From assembly GCA_963662175.1 (NCBI GenBank), contig OY759214.1, positions 97,550,115 through 97,614,114 of the forward strand: 64,000 nt of DNA. The letters run 5' to 3'. The translations under genes were made by a program, and so were the position numbers. Shown here in pieces: positions 32,535 to 43,782 of this stretch (positions are counted from its first letter, which is position 1; each line of letters starts with the position of its first letter). Below the pieces are notes generated by a model that saw only the letters and a program-made list of their open reading frames with translations, had not been told where the DNA came from and ran no database searches. Origin of the DNA: Aradus depressus. Its lineage: Eukaryota; Arthropoda; Insecta; Hemiptera; Aradidae.

Positions 32535-32965
32535 TATTTATAGATACAGATGTCAGAACACTAGACACAGACGTCCGGTAGGTTTAGTTATATGCAGTAA
32601 TCACAAAAGTAGTCAGAGAAGTCCTATAGCTACCCCTACAGATGCAGGAGTCAGAACAGAAGTCCTATAGCTATCCTTCAAAATACAGAAGTCAGAACAG
32701 TAGTCACAGAAATCCTTAAGGTAAACTTATACATGGAGGAGCCAGAACAGTAGCCAAAAATGTCCCATAGCTATACTTAAAAATACAGAAGTCAGAACAG
32801 CAGCCTAAAGAAATTCTCACAGACGCAGGAGTCAGAACATAAGTCACAGATGTCCTGTAGGTATACTTATATATGCAGGAGTCACAACAGTAGTCAGAGA
32901 AGTCCTATAGCTACCCCTATAGATGCAGGAGTCAGTACAGTAGTCACAGAATTCTTGTAGCTTTA
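32535..32965. repeat. Degenerate minisatellite, about 8 units of 45-60 bp
   Basis: Units contain CAGGAGTCAGAACAGTAGTC and CACAGAAGTCCTATAGCTA with length variation and a higher-order alternation (ATACAGAAG versus ATGCAGGAG). Confidence 0.9.
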
Positions 32966-33601
32966 TGTCTTTACCTATAGCTTCATCCATTCTTTGTTCC
33001 AGCTCATGCAGACAGAAGACTTTCATTTAGACTTAATTAAAGATAGTTACTTTATCAGACCTTCATTCTTTGTCTTATCTTAACCTTTTTTTTCCTCCCT
33101 CGGGTTAATGGAAATCTTTCAACAGACAAATAGAAGACTCCAGATTTTATGGGTCACTTTAGCAGATGAGTGGTCCGTCACAAATTTATTTTCTATTATT
33201 ACTTCTTTTTTTTTTCTATATCTTTTGTTTTTTGTTTAAATAGAGTTTTAATTTGATAAAAGTCCTATACACAGAAGCCGGTCTGATAAGGCGTTATCAG
33301 GAGCCGAGCTGGGACCACCCTAGTCGTTGATGGGTATCAAGGAGACAGAACCAAGAGGCTGAGGGTCGTTTCGGCATTTCTTCATTATTAGCCTAGGAAC
33401 TTGTTCGGACAGATGAAAGACGTCTGTAAAAGAATATTCTGTCCTTTAATGTCCACTCACAAACGTCCAGACTCAGCAGGAAGTATTTTAATAAAAACAA
33501 ATTAATTGACAAAAAGAGAATATGAATCTCAAAATATACAGATGTTGGTTATAGTTTATCAAAAATTAATAGGACAATTAAAATGATCAAAAAAGAAAAG
33601 A
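32966..33601. other. Unassigned sequence
   Basis: A less AT-rich patch at 33280-33440 has no recognisable coding or transposon signature. Confidence 0.4.
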
Positions 33602-33790
33602 AGTAGTCAATCTACTTCCCCAGCAAAAATTAACTGTTTTTGTTCTAACTCTAAAACCATTCGACCGATTTGACTAAAAATCGATAGTTGAGTTACACAG
33701 GGACTTCTGAATCATCTTACTAAATTTCGTGCCGATACATTTATCAAATCGGCTGATATTAGGGTCTTTGCGTTTTTTACACAGTTGTTA
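33602..33790 (-). repeat. H family right-half fragment
   Basis: CTACTTCCCCAGCAAAAATT AAC...CCGATTTGACT...TTTCGTGCCGATACATTTAT. Followed by about 370 bases (33791-34162) with nothing recognised. Confidence 0.75.
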
Positions 33791-34162
33791 CAGAGAGATA
33801 CACAAAATTCCTCGCCTTTCACGGCAATCCTTTCACTGAAACAATAGCATCAAAAGTACTGCCCACAAACCCACCCCGCCGACTGAAGCGAACAAGTCAG
33901 TCAGCAAAGAATCATTAATGACAATACCATTATCTATGTCATAATTCCTCATGTATCATTTTAAACTGTAAATAAACAAATAAACCTATCTATTTTCAAA
34001 ACATCGGATGAAATAGTGTTGCAGGCGGTAGCGGAATCATCGCCTAGGATTTTGTCAGAACTGCTGGCCAGTCCGATTTCAGTGGGTCTAGTAAACATTT
34101 CTTATAGCCTCGAACAACTCTACAAAAAATGAAATTTCTGTAGATATAATTTTCACAGAGAT

Positions 34163-34809
34163 TACTCTCTATGCTATGCGAAGTATAGGGGAAGTTATTT
34201 ATTCGGTAAACAATTCGATGCTGTTTTTAACGGAATTTCATGTTTTTCAACTAGGATTCAATGAAAAATTAAATCTGTTTGCCTGTAAACACGATAACTC
34301 CCTATAGAACGGATGTATCGACACGAAATTTTATATGTGAACCCAGAACTCTCTAACTACAATACCTATTGTTTTTCAGCCAAATCTACCAAAGGGAAGG
34401 GGGATTAGGAGAGGTTTAGCACAAAAGCTCTAATAACTGCCGATTGAATGAGGATCGACACAAAATTTTATATTGTGTGACCAAAACACCATAAGGACAA
34501 CACCTTTTGATTTTCAAATAAAGTAGAGGGGGGAATAGAGACTCAAAAAGCGTTGTAATAAATGTAACGATGCAAAATTTCATACATGAATTCAAATCCC
34601 GGAGGACGATACTTCAGAGGTGAGGGGTCTGATGTAATGAATTTATCGACACAAAACTTAGTAAGAGGATTTAAGAGAACCTTTGTAAGTCAACAATTGT
34701 ATATTATCGTAAAGGGTCGACTGTTTTTGAAGAGGAAACGCAAAGTTAATTGATTATTTCGTTGTGGGGAAGTACATTGCCTGATGAATCACTGAGGTCT
34801 TTTTTTTTA
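34163..34809 (+). repeat. H family, full-length long copy
   Basis: The left hairpin CTATGCTATGCGAAGTATAG and GGGGAAGTTA are followed by three internal repeats (ATGTATCGACACGAAATTTT, GAGGATCGACACAAAATTTT, AATGTAACGATGCAAAATTT). The right end is GTGGGGAAGTACATTGCCTG ATGAATCACTGAGGTC and a T-run. Confidence 0.82.
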
Positions 34810-35213
34810 TGGTATTTTTTTCTTGGGATAAAGCAGAAAAGAATTTCTCTATTTCACTTAATAGCCTCTATTTGTCGGATCTTGGGGACAGATTCCCCAA
34901 CACCGGACTATCATTTGGCAAGAACAGGAGTTGAAGCGCGTGGGTGTGGAATTAAATCTACATTAACTCCCGACCCTCTGGTCGTGTAAATTACAGGAAT
35001 CAGACCCTCGGTCAGGCCAAAATTTCTCATTTTTTTTTATAAGTTGCTGGCACACTTCTCTTTGTCCACCCCTGATCACTGTAATCTCAGGTTGGTTCAT
35101 GAGAAAACTTTTAATTTCATTTTATTTCAGAAAGTCACTTTTCCCTTCTCAAAAACAACCGTTACCAGACAAAAGCCTCAATTTTGTCTCATTCAGTCTT
35201 TTTTTTACTGCCC

Positions 35214-35244
<31 letters not shown>

Positions 35245-35262
35245 TTTCTACTGGAAGAAAAG

Positions 35263-35386
35263 AGCTAAATTATATATCGCTAATTCAAGATATATATGTG
35301 TGTAGCGCGCAGAAACGCATATGAACACCGGCTCGCAATGGTTCAAGAAAATTATATATCGCTAATTCAAGACTGATATGTGTGTA
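35263..35386. repeat. Two-copy duplication around a 40-base spacer
   Basis: AATTATATATCGCTAATTCA AGA...TATATGTGTGTAG occurs at about 35269 and 35351. Just left is a G-run of more than 20 bases (35222-35243). The 34810-35262 stretch holds no recognised gene. Confidence 0.75.
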
Positions 35387-35639
35387 GAGATGATAGCCTA
35401 CCAGAAATATAGATTATAGGTGATCCTTTTGGCACCGATTCCTTATATTATCTTATCTTATCTTTTAGCGTTCATACGAAAGTTTCCGCTTTTCCTCTTA
35501 ATATTTGTTTTCCTTATTTCTCTGCCCATTCCTTACCTTCTGTTTTTGCACTTTTAAAGGTCCTACGATCCCCAAATTTGAGTTTAAACCCTGATTCACA
35601 CATAGGTTTCAGTGCTCTCTACACCATCATTCGAAAATT

Positions 35640-36117
35640 GAACCATTTTTTCGATAGGACTAATCGTTTTTGGGTAAAGGAAACGTCTGAAAATATGTGT
35701 TTCAAAACAACATTTTAATACGGTTTTCGGCATGTATCTTGCAAATCGGTTGATCTGCGAAAAAACATATTACGAATAAATAGTAGGTACCTTTTAAGCT
35801 CCTCTATAACAGTTATTTGAAAATGTTTTGATTGTCATAAATACACATGGTGGTCTCAATTTTTTTTCAATTTTTACGAAAGTCTAATCAAATGCAAAAT
35901 GGCACATGCAAAATCTTCATTTAACATTTTAAGTACAGTGCTACATTAGTTTCTGAGTTAGACCGCCCAAAATGTCCAAATCACACACATACCCAGACGC
36001 ACAGACATCATCTTAATGGTCAAGACAAATTGAAACGTGAAATTCCATTAAAAACTCGATCTCGGATTTTCGCACCATTACAATACGACCTTATACTCTG
36101 GTAAATGAAAGTAAAAA
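35640..36117 (+). repeat. Family C repeat copy
   Basis: AACCATTTTTTCGATAGGAC, TTTTCGGCATGTATCTTGC, AAAACTCGATCTCGGATTTT CGCAC. The terminal hairpin has decayed (CTTATACTCTGGTAAATGAAAG) and is followed by TAAAA. Confidence 0.65.
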
Positions 36118-36373
36118 TATTGAAACGTGCACACATCTCAGCCGGATCTCAATGACGAAAGACAAAAAATTATGAAGTTGTGGATGTCACCTGTCGAAGT
36201 TGTTTTTACATACAGCTGACATCAGATCAAAACCTGCTTCGAGATCAGAGAGGAACCACGGGTTGATTAATCGACCTATGTCAAATGAAACACCTTTCTT
36301 AAAGAATATTTTATGTATTTCAATTTATCTCTTATTCAGGAATTTCTGATTCATCACATTAAATGTAATATTG

Positions 36374-36580
36374 CCCCCCCCCCCCCCCCCCCCCCCCTCT
36401 TGTTGCAAATCCACATATACAATTTCATGGCGTTTTATTACATATTAACTATAGGGGATGATTGGTTGGTTTATTGAGGGGGGGGGGGGGGGAACAACTG
36501 CTTTTTAGGGGATGATATCTATTCAGTCAGAAATTTAATTTTAAGTTTTCATCAGAATTTCAAGTTTTCCGATTCTCTGG
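36374..36580 (+). repeat. C-run, G-run and H family left-end scrap
   Basis: A C-run of nearly 30 bases (36374-36400) and a G-run (36478-36493) precede GGGGATGATATCTATTCAG TCAGAAATTTAA...GAATTTCAAGTTTTCC. The two runs may be the complementary-strand version of the same H-internal run. Confidence 0.6.
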
Positions 36581-36617
36581 ACGTCCGTTTCTCCTCCGAC
36601 TTGCTTCACTTTTACCA

Positions 36618-36845
36618 TCACTGCTCTGCTCCCTTTAGATAAAGCGTGAAGATGTACACCCTATGTCGGAAAGAGTTATGCTGCCCAATGGTGAAAGAAT
36701 TATCCAAATCGGTTAAGTAGTTTTCGAGATGACTATGTATAAGATCTATAAGGACTTGCGGACTTAAACAATGGGGTTGCGCTAATCCATCTAACATCAA
36801 GTGTATCCAGTCCTTCCAATCCAAAGTCCTAACAACAATTTTCAA
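36618..36845 (-). other. Unrecognised 75-codon open frame
   Basis: The reading MKIVVRTLDWKDWIHLMLDG...LEKYL-type is hydrophobic/acidic-mixed, ends at a stop and adjoins the family D repeat. It resembles no family I can name and may be non-coding. Confidence 0.25.
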
Positions 36846-36854
36846 TGCACCCTT

Positions 36855-37215
36855 CTATGTTTCTAAACTCACCCTCCACAATAGCCTTAAAATTCATTTG
36901 TCAACAACGCCATCAAGTCCCGTTTCCTAACTTTCATTCTAAACTTACCTAACATGAAAATCCTTTAATCCTTCCTCTCTCATCTCATTCTTATACCGAC
37001 AAACCTCCCTGAAGACTGAAGCGGTCCTGGCCAAGAGACCTGTTAGCTATTATTATTTAAGTAGCCACTACTTAGGGAGTGCGGGCACTGGCCAGTTTTT
37101 TCCCTCATGATTCACATTAGGATCTTCCCTCCTTTCGGTCTGTCACCACCGCTGGTCATAGGCTGACAGAGCGGAGTGGTTTGGGGGTTCACCTGGGCTA
37201 CCGTGGCCTCCTCTC
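36855..37215. repeat. Family D repeat copy
   Basis: Shares ACCCTCCACAATAG, CATCAAGTCCCGTTTCC, CTCATCTCATTCTTATACCG, GGTCCTGGCCAAGAGA and GGTCTGTCACCACC...GAGCGGAGTGGT with the copies at 15.7 and 10.9 kb. AT-rich filler follows to 37452. Confidence 0.45.
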
Positions 37216-37452
37216 TCGTATATATATTATTATCATTTTGTACATATTCTTCATAACTTTACAGACATTTTTATTTTTTATTATTATTATTATTTTTTAT
37301 TATAGTTTGTACCAATTGTAAATAGTCTTAATAAAAAAATTAATGAAATAATATACATAGGTATTGTTATAGATAAAATATTGAGAATCAATTTTTCGAC
37401 AGAACTAACCATTTTCGTTTAAATCATTTACATAACTGAAATCGGTCAGATT

Positions 37453-37625
37453 ACATTTGAGGTGAAAAAACCTTGAGCACATCGTCCTTCGGATGGTATG
37501 TTAAGCGATGGTTTCGAGTCTGTACGATGACAGGCAAAATTTCGGGGTATGACAGTAGAGTCGGGCTCAAGTTCACCAGAGCGAAGAAAAAGTTCTTTAG
37601 TAGTAGGCGATATGACCTAGTAGAA
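37453..37625 (+). mobile_element. SINE family S, headless with internal deletion
   Basis: GTGAAAAAACCTTGAGCACA TCGTCCTTCGG...GTACGATGACAGG, then GTCGGGCTCAAGTTCACCAG and GTAGTAGGCGATATGACC. Confidence 0.8.
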
Positions 37626-38391
37626 AGGTTATCAGCCCTCTTCTTCTTCTAGGCTGACAGAAAGTCGATCTGAGGTCACTAGGAGGTTAGATGTGGACCC
37701 TGAGCCGGCGGCCCCAACTAATTAATAGATAAATCAAAGTAAATAATAAAAACTACATTTAAATTTAATTTGCTATTAAAATTGTATTTTTATATATACA
37801 TTTTTTTTTAAATTTTGTAAAAATTAAAATTTCTTTTGAAGCGTCCTCATTAACATTCATCCATATCAATAAAATTACAATATTAATAGGCCGATTTCTG
37901 AGTTTGACACGATTCCTGAGTTTGTTTAGACTCATGTTACCTCCTGACATTTGGCTCACTCTTGTAATAACACCAATTTAAATTTTATTATACCCTATAA
38001 AATTATATTATATATTTATATAGTATAAAGTACTAATGATCTTCGAGTCGCTTCATTTTAGTAGCTTCTCCGGCTAATAGCTTAGACTACGATGAGTATT
38101 TTTGACCTGGATTTCTTCTTTTAAAAAAAGTTTAGGCAATGTAATACTGTTTATTTTCTTTACTCGAGATTATTGTATTGTAATTCTAAAAAATTATATA
38201 TATTTTTTGTATCATAATTAGTGTCTACAATCGGCTTAAAGCTCTTCCAGGAATGAAAATGGAAAAACGTAAACATGTCAAGAAGTACAATTTTTCCTTT
38301 TTTTCACAAGGTAAGATCTGTGCCCAATTAGTAGTTACAGCTTCCATAATAACACTCTTCTTTCTGTGGAATTTTCATTGTTTTTCCCTTT
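37626..38391. other. AT-rich sequence
   Basis: Nothing recognised apart from a CTTCTAGGCTGACAG piece like family D at 37645. Confidence 0.35.
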
Positions 38392-38501
38392 CTCAGCTAT
38401 ACGAGTATAGGGGAAGTTACGAAATCGGTAAAAAATTTGATGTGGAATTTTCAACGGAATTTCATGTTTTCCAACCTCAAGATCCCAATATGAAAAGAAA
38501 A

Positions 38502-39125
38502 AAACATTAAGGCGTAGTCAAGGTCACGCAATAGATTTTCCGTGAAAACGTCGGGATAAAATCATTTTTCATTTTCTTTTCGATGCTGTCGTAGCTCTTG
38601 CATTTGCTCGGCACTAGACTTTTTAGGTTTTTTAAATTCCTTTTGATGCGAGCTTTCCTCTGATTTGCGTTTTCTATAATTCCACGCATATTTACGATTC
38701 ATATGAGATCTTTAATTTTTTTTGCAATTTTCAATATAATACCAATTTTTACATATATTTCGTCGAATATTTTTATTGTTTCACTTTGACTCCTAATAGT
38801 GCTTCTCAAGCTCTTTACAATGACACCCGAATCAACGTCCTATCTAAACGCGTTATCACGCTACACTAATTTCTAATTTTACACAACGCTAATTCATAAC
38901 AAATATCCGCCGGCTCCCACACTAGCCCGATAACGTCTCAGGCAAAACAAACACTGTACAACAAACACGTACAGACATGCTCTATCCATTGAGACCTCAA
39001 CCGTTGTTATCGTATTATTAGTCTCGTAGTTATTATCGATAGAAATCTGACGTTATTTTGTAACACAAGAAAGTTTGACCGGCTATCACTGTGCTTAACG
39101 AGCGAATAGACGTTTTCACCTCAAA
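38502..39125 (-). repeat. Family E repeat, copy 2 (inserted in H)
   Basis: Near-identical to 16622-17240 over the full length with small indels. GTGAAAACGT near the left and ACGTTTTCAC near the right form a short near-terminal inverted pair. Both copies begin after an A-run. Transposon class undetermined. Confidence 0.88.
38562..38702 (-). CDS. 46-codon reading frame in family E
   Basis: From the ATG at 38702 the frame is very basic: MNRKYAWNYRKRKSEESS, then KKPKKSSAEQMQELRQHRKE, then TGA. The A-E-x-M-x-x-L-R-x-x-R-K pattern resembles the short basic repeats (AERxRxYRxRxK) seen at the N-terminus of several insect transposon and Helitron-helicase proteins; that link is inference. The other copy has an in-frame TAA and is broken. 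It may be the start of a longer gene lost by deletion. Confidence 0.4.
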   Translation of the reverse strand: MNRKYAWNYRKRKSEESSHQKEFKKPKKSSAEQMQELRQHRKENEK

Positions 39126-39540
39126 ATGTATGTCTGTGTGTCTGTCTATGTGTGTATGAACTCGATAACTCCCGATAGACTGAATGTAAGGACACGAAAT
39201 TATATATGTGAATTGAAAAACCCGTAAGGATTCACCTTTTTAATTTTCATCGGGATCGGTCGAAGGGAAGTGGGGAATCAGAGGGGTCTCAACTCATAAA
39301 CCCAAATAACTGCCGATTTAATGGATGTATCGGCATGAAATTTAAAATTTAAAGTCAAAACGCAATGAAGATATTAGCTATCGAATTTCAGCTATATCGG
39401 CTGAAGGGAAGAGGTGGTTCAAGGTAGGGGCTCAATTCAAAAACCCTAATAATTTTCAATGTAATGAATTTATCGACATACAATTAAGGGCCCCTATGTA
39501 AGGCAACGGTTGAATATTAACACAAGCGGTCGATTAGTTT

Positions 39541-40250
39541 AGTTATATGTAGTATAGGAGCAGTTATGTAATCAATGAAAAATTTGATGTTTCCATTGAC
39601 AATTTTTGATTTCCAATTCCTAAATCCGAAACGAAAATAGTCAAATCATACTCAATATAATTCTGCAGCACGAATTGATCGATTTAGTTTTGCTTTCCTT
39701 TCAAAACGAGGCTACAAATCAATAATTGAGCAACATATGGACTTCCGAATCTCTCCACCAAATTTTGTGTCGATACATTCATTATATCGGCAGTTATTGA
39801 AGTTTTTAAGTTAAGCACTCCCCTAATCTCCCTCATCCTTTTGGCTTAAAGTCAGTAAGTTTCGCTCCAGAGAGTTCTGCAGGGAGATATAAAATTTTGT
39901 GGTGATACATTCTTCTATCAGAGAGCGATCATGTTCATAGACGAACAAACACACTAGTTTTATTTTCTCATTTTTGGAATCAAAGGGTCAATATTTGGAT
40001 TCGAAACCCTATCAGGACAACACCTTTCAATCGAGTGAAGAGAAGGAAGGATCAGGGAAGGGGGGCTCGACACAAAAATCCAATGACTATCGATATCGGC
40101 ACAAAAGTTTGTATGAGGATTCAGAAGTCCGTATGTAAGTCAACTATGAATTTTTAGTTTGAACGGTAGACTTAGGTCTTAGCGGGAGAGCGAAAACTTA
40201 GTTGACTAATTTATACTTGAGAAATATATTGCTGGTTGTTCACCGATGTC
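39541..40250. repeat. H family composite of three pieces
   Basis: 39541-39640 left end (+), 39660-40000 minus-oriented from CTGCAGCACGAATTGATCGA, 39985-40250 plus-oriented ending TTGAGAAATATATTGCTGG. The order shows repeated insertion or rearrangement among H copies. Confidence 0.7.
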
Positions 40251-40603
40251 TTTTTTCCACTAACTCTTTTCCTAAGAAAGCTGTACAAACTGGTTACCTG
40301 ACGGGGGGACAGCGGTCAGTCCAGTGGACCTCTGGAAAGTGAGACACTTCGGAGATCTTGATTGCCAGAGAGAAATTTACTGAAGAAGTCACCTAGATGC
40401 CAGAAGTAGATAGGAGGAAAAGGTCAAAGTTTATACTTCACCCAAAGTTACTTAGGGTCTGAGTTATGGCAGGGACTTGGGCCCGCAAAAACAATTAGAG
40501 CAGATGAACATCTTAACTGAACCCTCGGTAGATACCACTCGGATAGGACCAGACTTGATCTTGGCAATAGGGCCGAACATGCCTCTTTGACGCTTTAAAA
40601 CTA
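40251..40603. other. Unassigned less AT-rich sequence
   Basis: No frame or family recognised. Confidence 0.4.
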
Positions 40604-41085
40604 TAAAAAAAGTCGCCAGTGAATCACCATCAATGTACTTCTCCAGAACGAATCAAACAATTATGTTCTTACCCTCTCTCCAAAACGTTGAATTAACAGA
40701 ATGTGACTTCTGAATCCTCGTACTAAATTTTGTGTAGATACATTCATTACATCAGTAGTTTTAGGGTTTTTGAGCCCTTCTCCGATCTCCCCATTCCTTC
40801 GGAAATTTTCGAAAAATTAATAGATGCCTCCGTATAGGGTTTTGAACTTAAGCCTCTCGGAAACCCAATACGTTTCGTCTTTCTGTGATTCTGTATAACT
40901 TTATAACATTTCGTATCGATATATTCATTCTATCGGTAGTTATCGTGTTTCCAGACACAAACACAAAGTTTCTTTTGATTTTTGCAGTCTGTGAGTAGGA
41001 GAATATAAACTTCCGATGAAAACTGAAGAACCACACATAATTTCAGACAGATTGCTGCTTCGTATAGCTGGGAAAATATATACCA
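40604..41085 (-). repeat. H family, near full-length copy
   Basis: From AAGTCGCCAGTGAATCACCA to GCTTCGTATAGCTGGGAAAA. Confidence 0.8.
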
Positions 41086-41091
41086 AGGGTG

Positions 41092-41292
41092 ATCAAAAAG
41101 TTCCAGGACTGATATTTTAAAAATGTACATATTAAAACTATTAACAAGTTATTGGACATTGTCCCCTTCAAATACTCCCCTTGGGAAGCTATACATTTTT
41201 CCCATCGCCGTTTTCATTGCTGGAAGGACCCTGAGAACTCATCTTCTGGAATGCTGTTCATCTCCTCCAGCGATTTTCTTTAATTTCTTCAG
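41092..41292 (-). pseudogene. Mariner transposase C-terminus with terminal repeat
   Basis: Minus strand shows a C-terminal mariner signature: KRRWEKCIASQGEYF with a frameshift before EGDN, an in-frame TGA in place of the Trp of QQW, then the 3' noncoding part. The end GGGTGATCAAAAAGTTCC (41094-41111) looks like a mariner inverted repeat next to TATA. Only the last 60 or so codons remain; the D,D34D catalytic core is absent. Confidence 0.75.
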
Positions 41293-41303
41293 TTGAGTGA
41301 AGT

Positions 41304-41581
41304 CTCTGCCGGGTTTTAACTGCAAGCTCGCCTACTACCAGAGAGCTCTTTCGTCACTCTGGTGGACATGAGCCCGATTCTACTGTAGCAGTCCTAAATT
41401 TTGCCTACCCAAGTATATTCACTTAGGGTAGGACCCCTCTTTAACCACAGGTACTGACATTGTACAGAACCTTTAACGTCCCATCCGAAGGACAGCATGC
41501 TCTAGGTTTTGTCACCTCCCAAATAATAAAACCTATGGGGCTCGGCCGAGTTTCGAACCCGCTATCGTGAGTTCAGTAAAA
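41304..41581 (-). mobile_element. SINE family S, nearly complete
   Basis: Tail GCCGGGTTTTAACTGC, body GTGGACATGAGCCCG, CCCATCCGAAGGACAGC and the B-box region GAGTTTCGAACCCGC in inverted order. The A box is lost. Confidence 0.85.
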
Positions 41582-41659
41582 GTGGAAAGTGTTAAGAAGA
41601 TTAGAATAATTTCCATTAAACCAAAATGTGGTAATAGGATATGTCATAAGAATTTATAT

Positions 41660-41885
41660 GCTCCCTCCCCCTCCCGATCCCTATCTCTTTGGCCGATTTA
41701 GCAGAAAATCTGTAGGTGTTGCTCTTATGGGATTCAGGACATATATATAAAATTCCGTATCGATACATTTATTCTATCGGGAATTGTCTTGTTCACTGAC
41801 AAGCATGCACAGACTGACAGAAATGTTTTTTTTTTCTCATTTTTGGAAACGGGAAAAGAAATCTACTTTTCAACAAAAAACGAAT
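41660..41885 (-). repeat. H family left-half fragment
   Basis: TTTGGCCGATTTAGCAGAAA, CCGTATCGATACATTTATTC and CATTTTTGGAAACGGG in order. Confidence 0.75.
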
Positions 41886-42060
41886 AAACGTATAAGTAAA
41901 TTCAATCGATTCGATTATCGATGTTACAAAATTCAACTTGTCTCTGGCCATTCTAAATCAGTGAATAGATGAAACGAAGTGAATAGATGACGAACATAAA
42001 TGTTCAGTTCACAACATTATAAATATTTTTTTTGAATTTTCAATTCTTAAAGTTAATTCT

Positions 42061-42348
42061 AGAGATCTCGCGCAGGTAGCTCAGAGGGCTCAAGATCGCG
42101 GGTATGAATCCCGGCTGATACCCTTAGATTTTTTATCTGAGAAGGTGAAAAAACTTTGAGCTCGCCCTTCTTCGGATGGGGCATTAAGCGATGGCATAAT
42201 GCTTGTACAATGTCAGGTACTCGTTGAAGACTGATAGGTGAATACGTAAACCTAGGGTAGGACTTCCACAGAAGAGTCAGGCTCATGTCCACCAGAGCGA
42301 CAAAAGAGATCCTATAGTACGACCTCGAACTAGTCGCAATAACTAACC
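42061..42348 (+). mobile_element. SINE family S, near full length with small head deletion
   Basis: GGTAGCTCAG (A box) is joined early to GGCTCAAGATCGCGGG, then GTATGAATCCCGGC (B-box variant) and the complete body and tail. Confidence 0.87.
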
Positions 42349-42721
42349 ATCAATAATGACATTTTCAACAGAAAAACAGACATTTCTATATAAACATTTT
42401 TCCTGTTTTATGACTTCTGCATTTTATCGGAATTCAGTGAACAAACACGTTTTTGAATTATAATTTTAAATATATTATGTTGTCTTATTATCGATAATAT
42501 CAGTTGATTGGAAAAAAAAAACATTGAAGAAGAAACCTTGAAATTCTGTATAGAGACGACTCGGTTTATTTACACTGGACCTGGGGACAGGTAGTGCATC
42601 GTAAAAAATATGTTGCCGCTTTCTGCATTCACCAGATATTACATGGAATTCCAATAGGGATGTTGTTCCTTTAAATATACTTTTTAGAATTTCGATATTA
42701 TATATTCAATACAAAAAAAAA

Positions 42722-43277
42722 AAAAAAAGTCTGTGAATCACTGACAATATATTTAATCAGCAGAAATTATCGATAATTCGAATCAGGAGGTCGGAAAATA
42801 TGAAATTCCGTTTAAATCTTCGTATCGAATTTTTGATTAAGGAGAATCACCGGATACGTTTACGCTCTCCCTCTAACACCATACATCATTACGTCATTCA
42901 GGCCGATTTCGCGGAAAATTAATATATTTTTCGTTCTTATATGGTTTTGAATTCACATATAACATTTTGTGTCATTACATTTATTCTGTCATGAGTTAAC
43001 AAGTTTTCAGACAGGATATTTTTGATATAAGGGTTCGTAAAACATGAAATTCCCGTAAAATTTCTGGTCGATTATATAACTTACGTTACGCGTATTTCGT
43101 CGTAGTAAAAAAATCTAAGGGCCTCAGCCCTGTTTGAACGCGGGATCTTCGCGGAGGGAACGCGGGGAGGTAACGACATAAAATTTAGTATGAGTATTCG
43201 ATATTTAGCCCAAACAGTCGATTATTTGATTAATTCGATCGATGGTAGAACACTGCCGGTGATTCATTGAATTTTTT
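42722..43277. repeat. H family copies flanking a SINE scrap
   Basis: 42722-43100 is minus-oriented, rearranged so the GGAGGTCGGAAAATATGAAAT block comes early. 43170-43277 is a plus-oriented right end (CACTGCCGGTGATTCATTGA). Confidence 0.65.
43110..43156 (-). mobile_element. SINE family S head scrap
   Basis: TAAGGGCCTCAGCCCTGTTT GAACGCGGGATCTTC is the B-box side of the head, inverted. Confidence 0.6.
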
Positions 43278-43429
43278 CTAATAAATTCGGTTTATTCTTA
43301 TGATCTTTAAAACTGTTGGTATATTGTGATGTATAACATTACACACATTCAAATTATTAAACTATAAAATTAATTATATTTATTTGTATAAAAACAGTGA
43401 AGTAACTAAATTAGTAAATAAATAAATAA

Positions 43430-43690
43430 ATGATGTAGCATTTTGTTTTAAAACAACCATTGAATGAAAAAACAAGAAACGACCATCAGCTGTTATAATT
43501 AGAGTGGACCAGTCTAAGCTGAGTTGTGAGGTAGACGAGTTGTCTCGTCGTTGAAGTTGTCTGGTGGAGGTGAGAGGTCTGAGTTGAGATGTAGTGAGAA
43601 AAGTGTGTAGGCTTAAGGTGTGGTGAACCAAGTAGGTGGGAAATAACAGTGAAATAGATGCGCAAAGGAGGTACTTTTATTTATTTATAT
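43430..43690. repeat. Family R repeat, left part of copy 1
   Basis: ATTTTGTTTTAAAACAACC, CGACCATCAGCTGTT, GGCTTAAGGTGTGGTGAAC and GAAATAGATGCG match 54045-54260. The minus-strand frame 43380-43631 is a by-product. Confidence 0.8.
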
Positions 43691-43782
43691 GTACAATATA
43701 AATAAATATATATATGCCCAAAAATATAAAACATTGATATAAGTGATGGACAAAATATAAAAAAAAAAAAAAGATTCAAATA

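Larger units (their letters stand above)
38392..39540 (+). repeat. H family copy split by the family E repeat
   Basis: The left part ends in an A-run at about 38501 and the copy resumes at 39126 with TGTATGTCTGTGTGTCTGTC, then two internal repeats and a decayed right half. Removing 38502-39125 restores normal H order, so E inserted here. Confidence 0.85.

Noticed and set aside
43380..43631. 83-codon minus-strand gene
   Set aside because: It overlaps the family R repeat, is not open in the paralogous copy at 54 kb, and has no domain.
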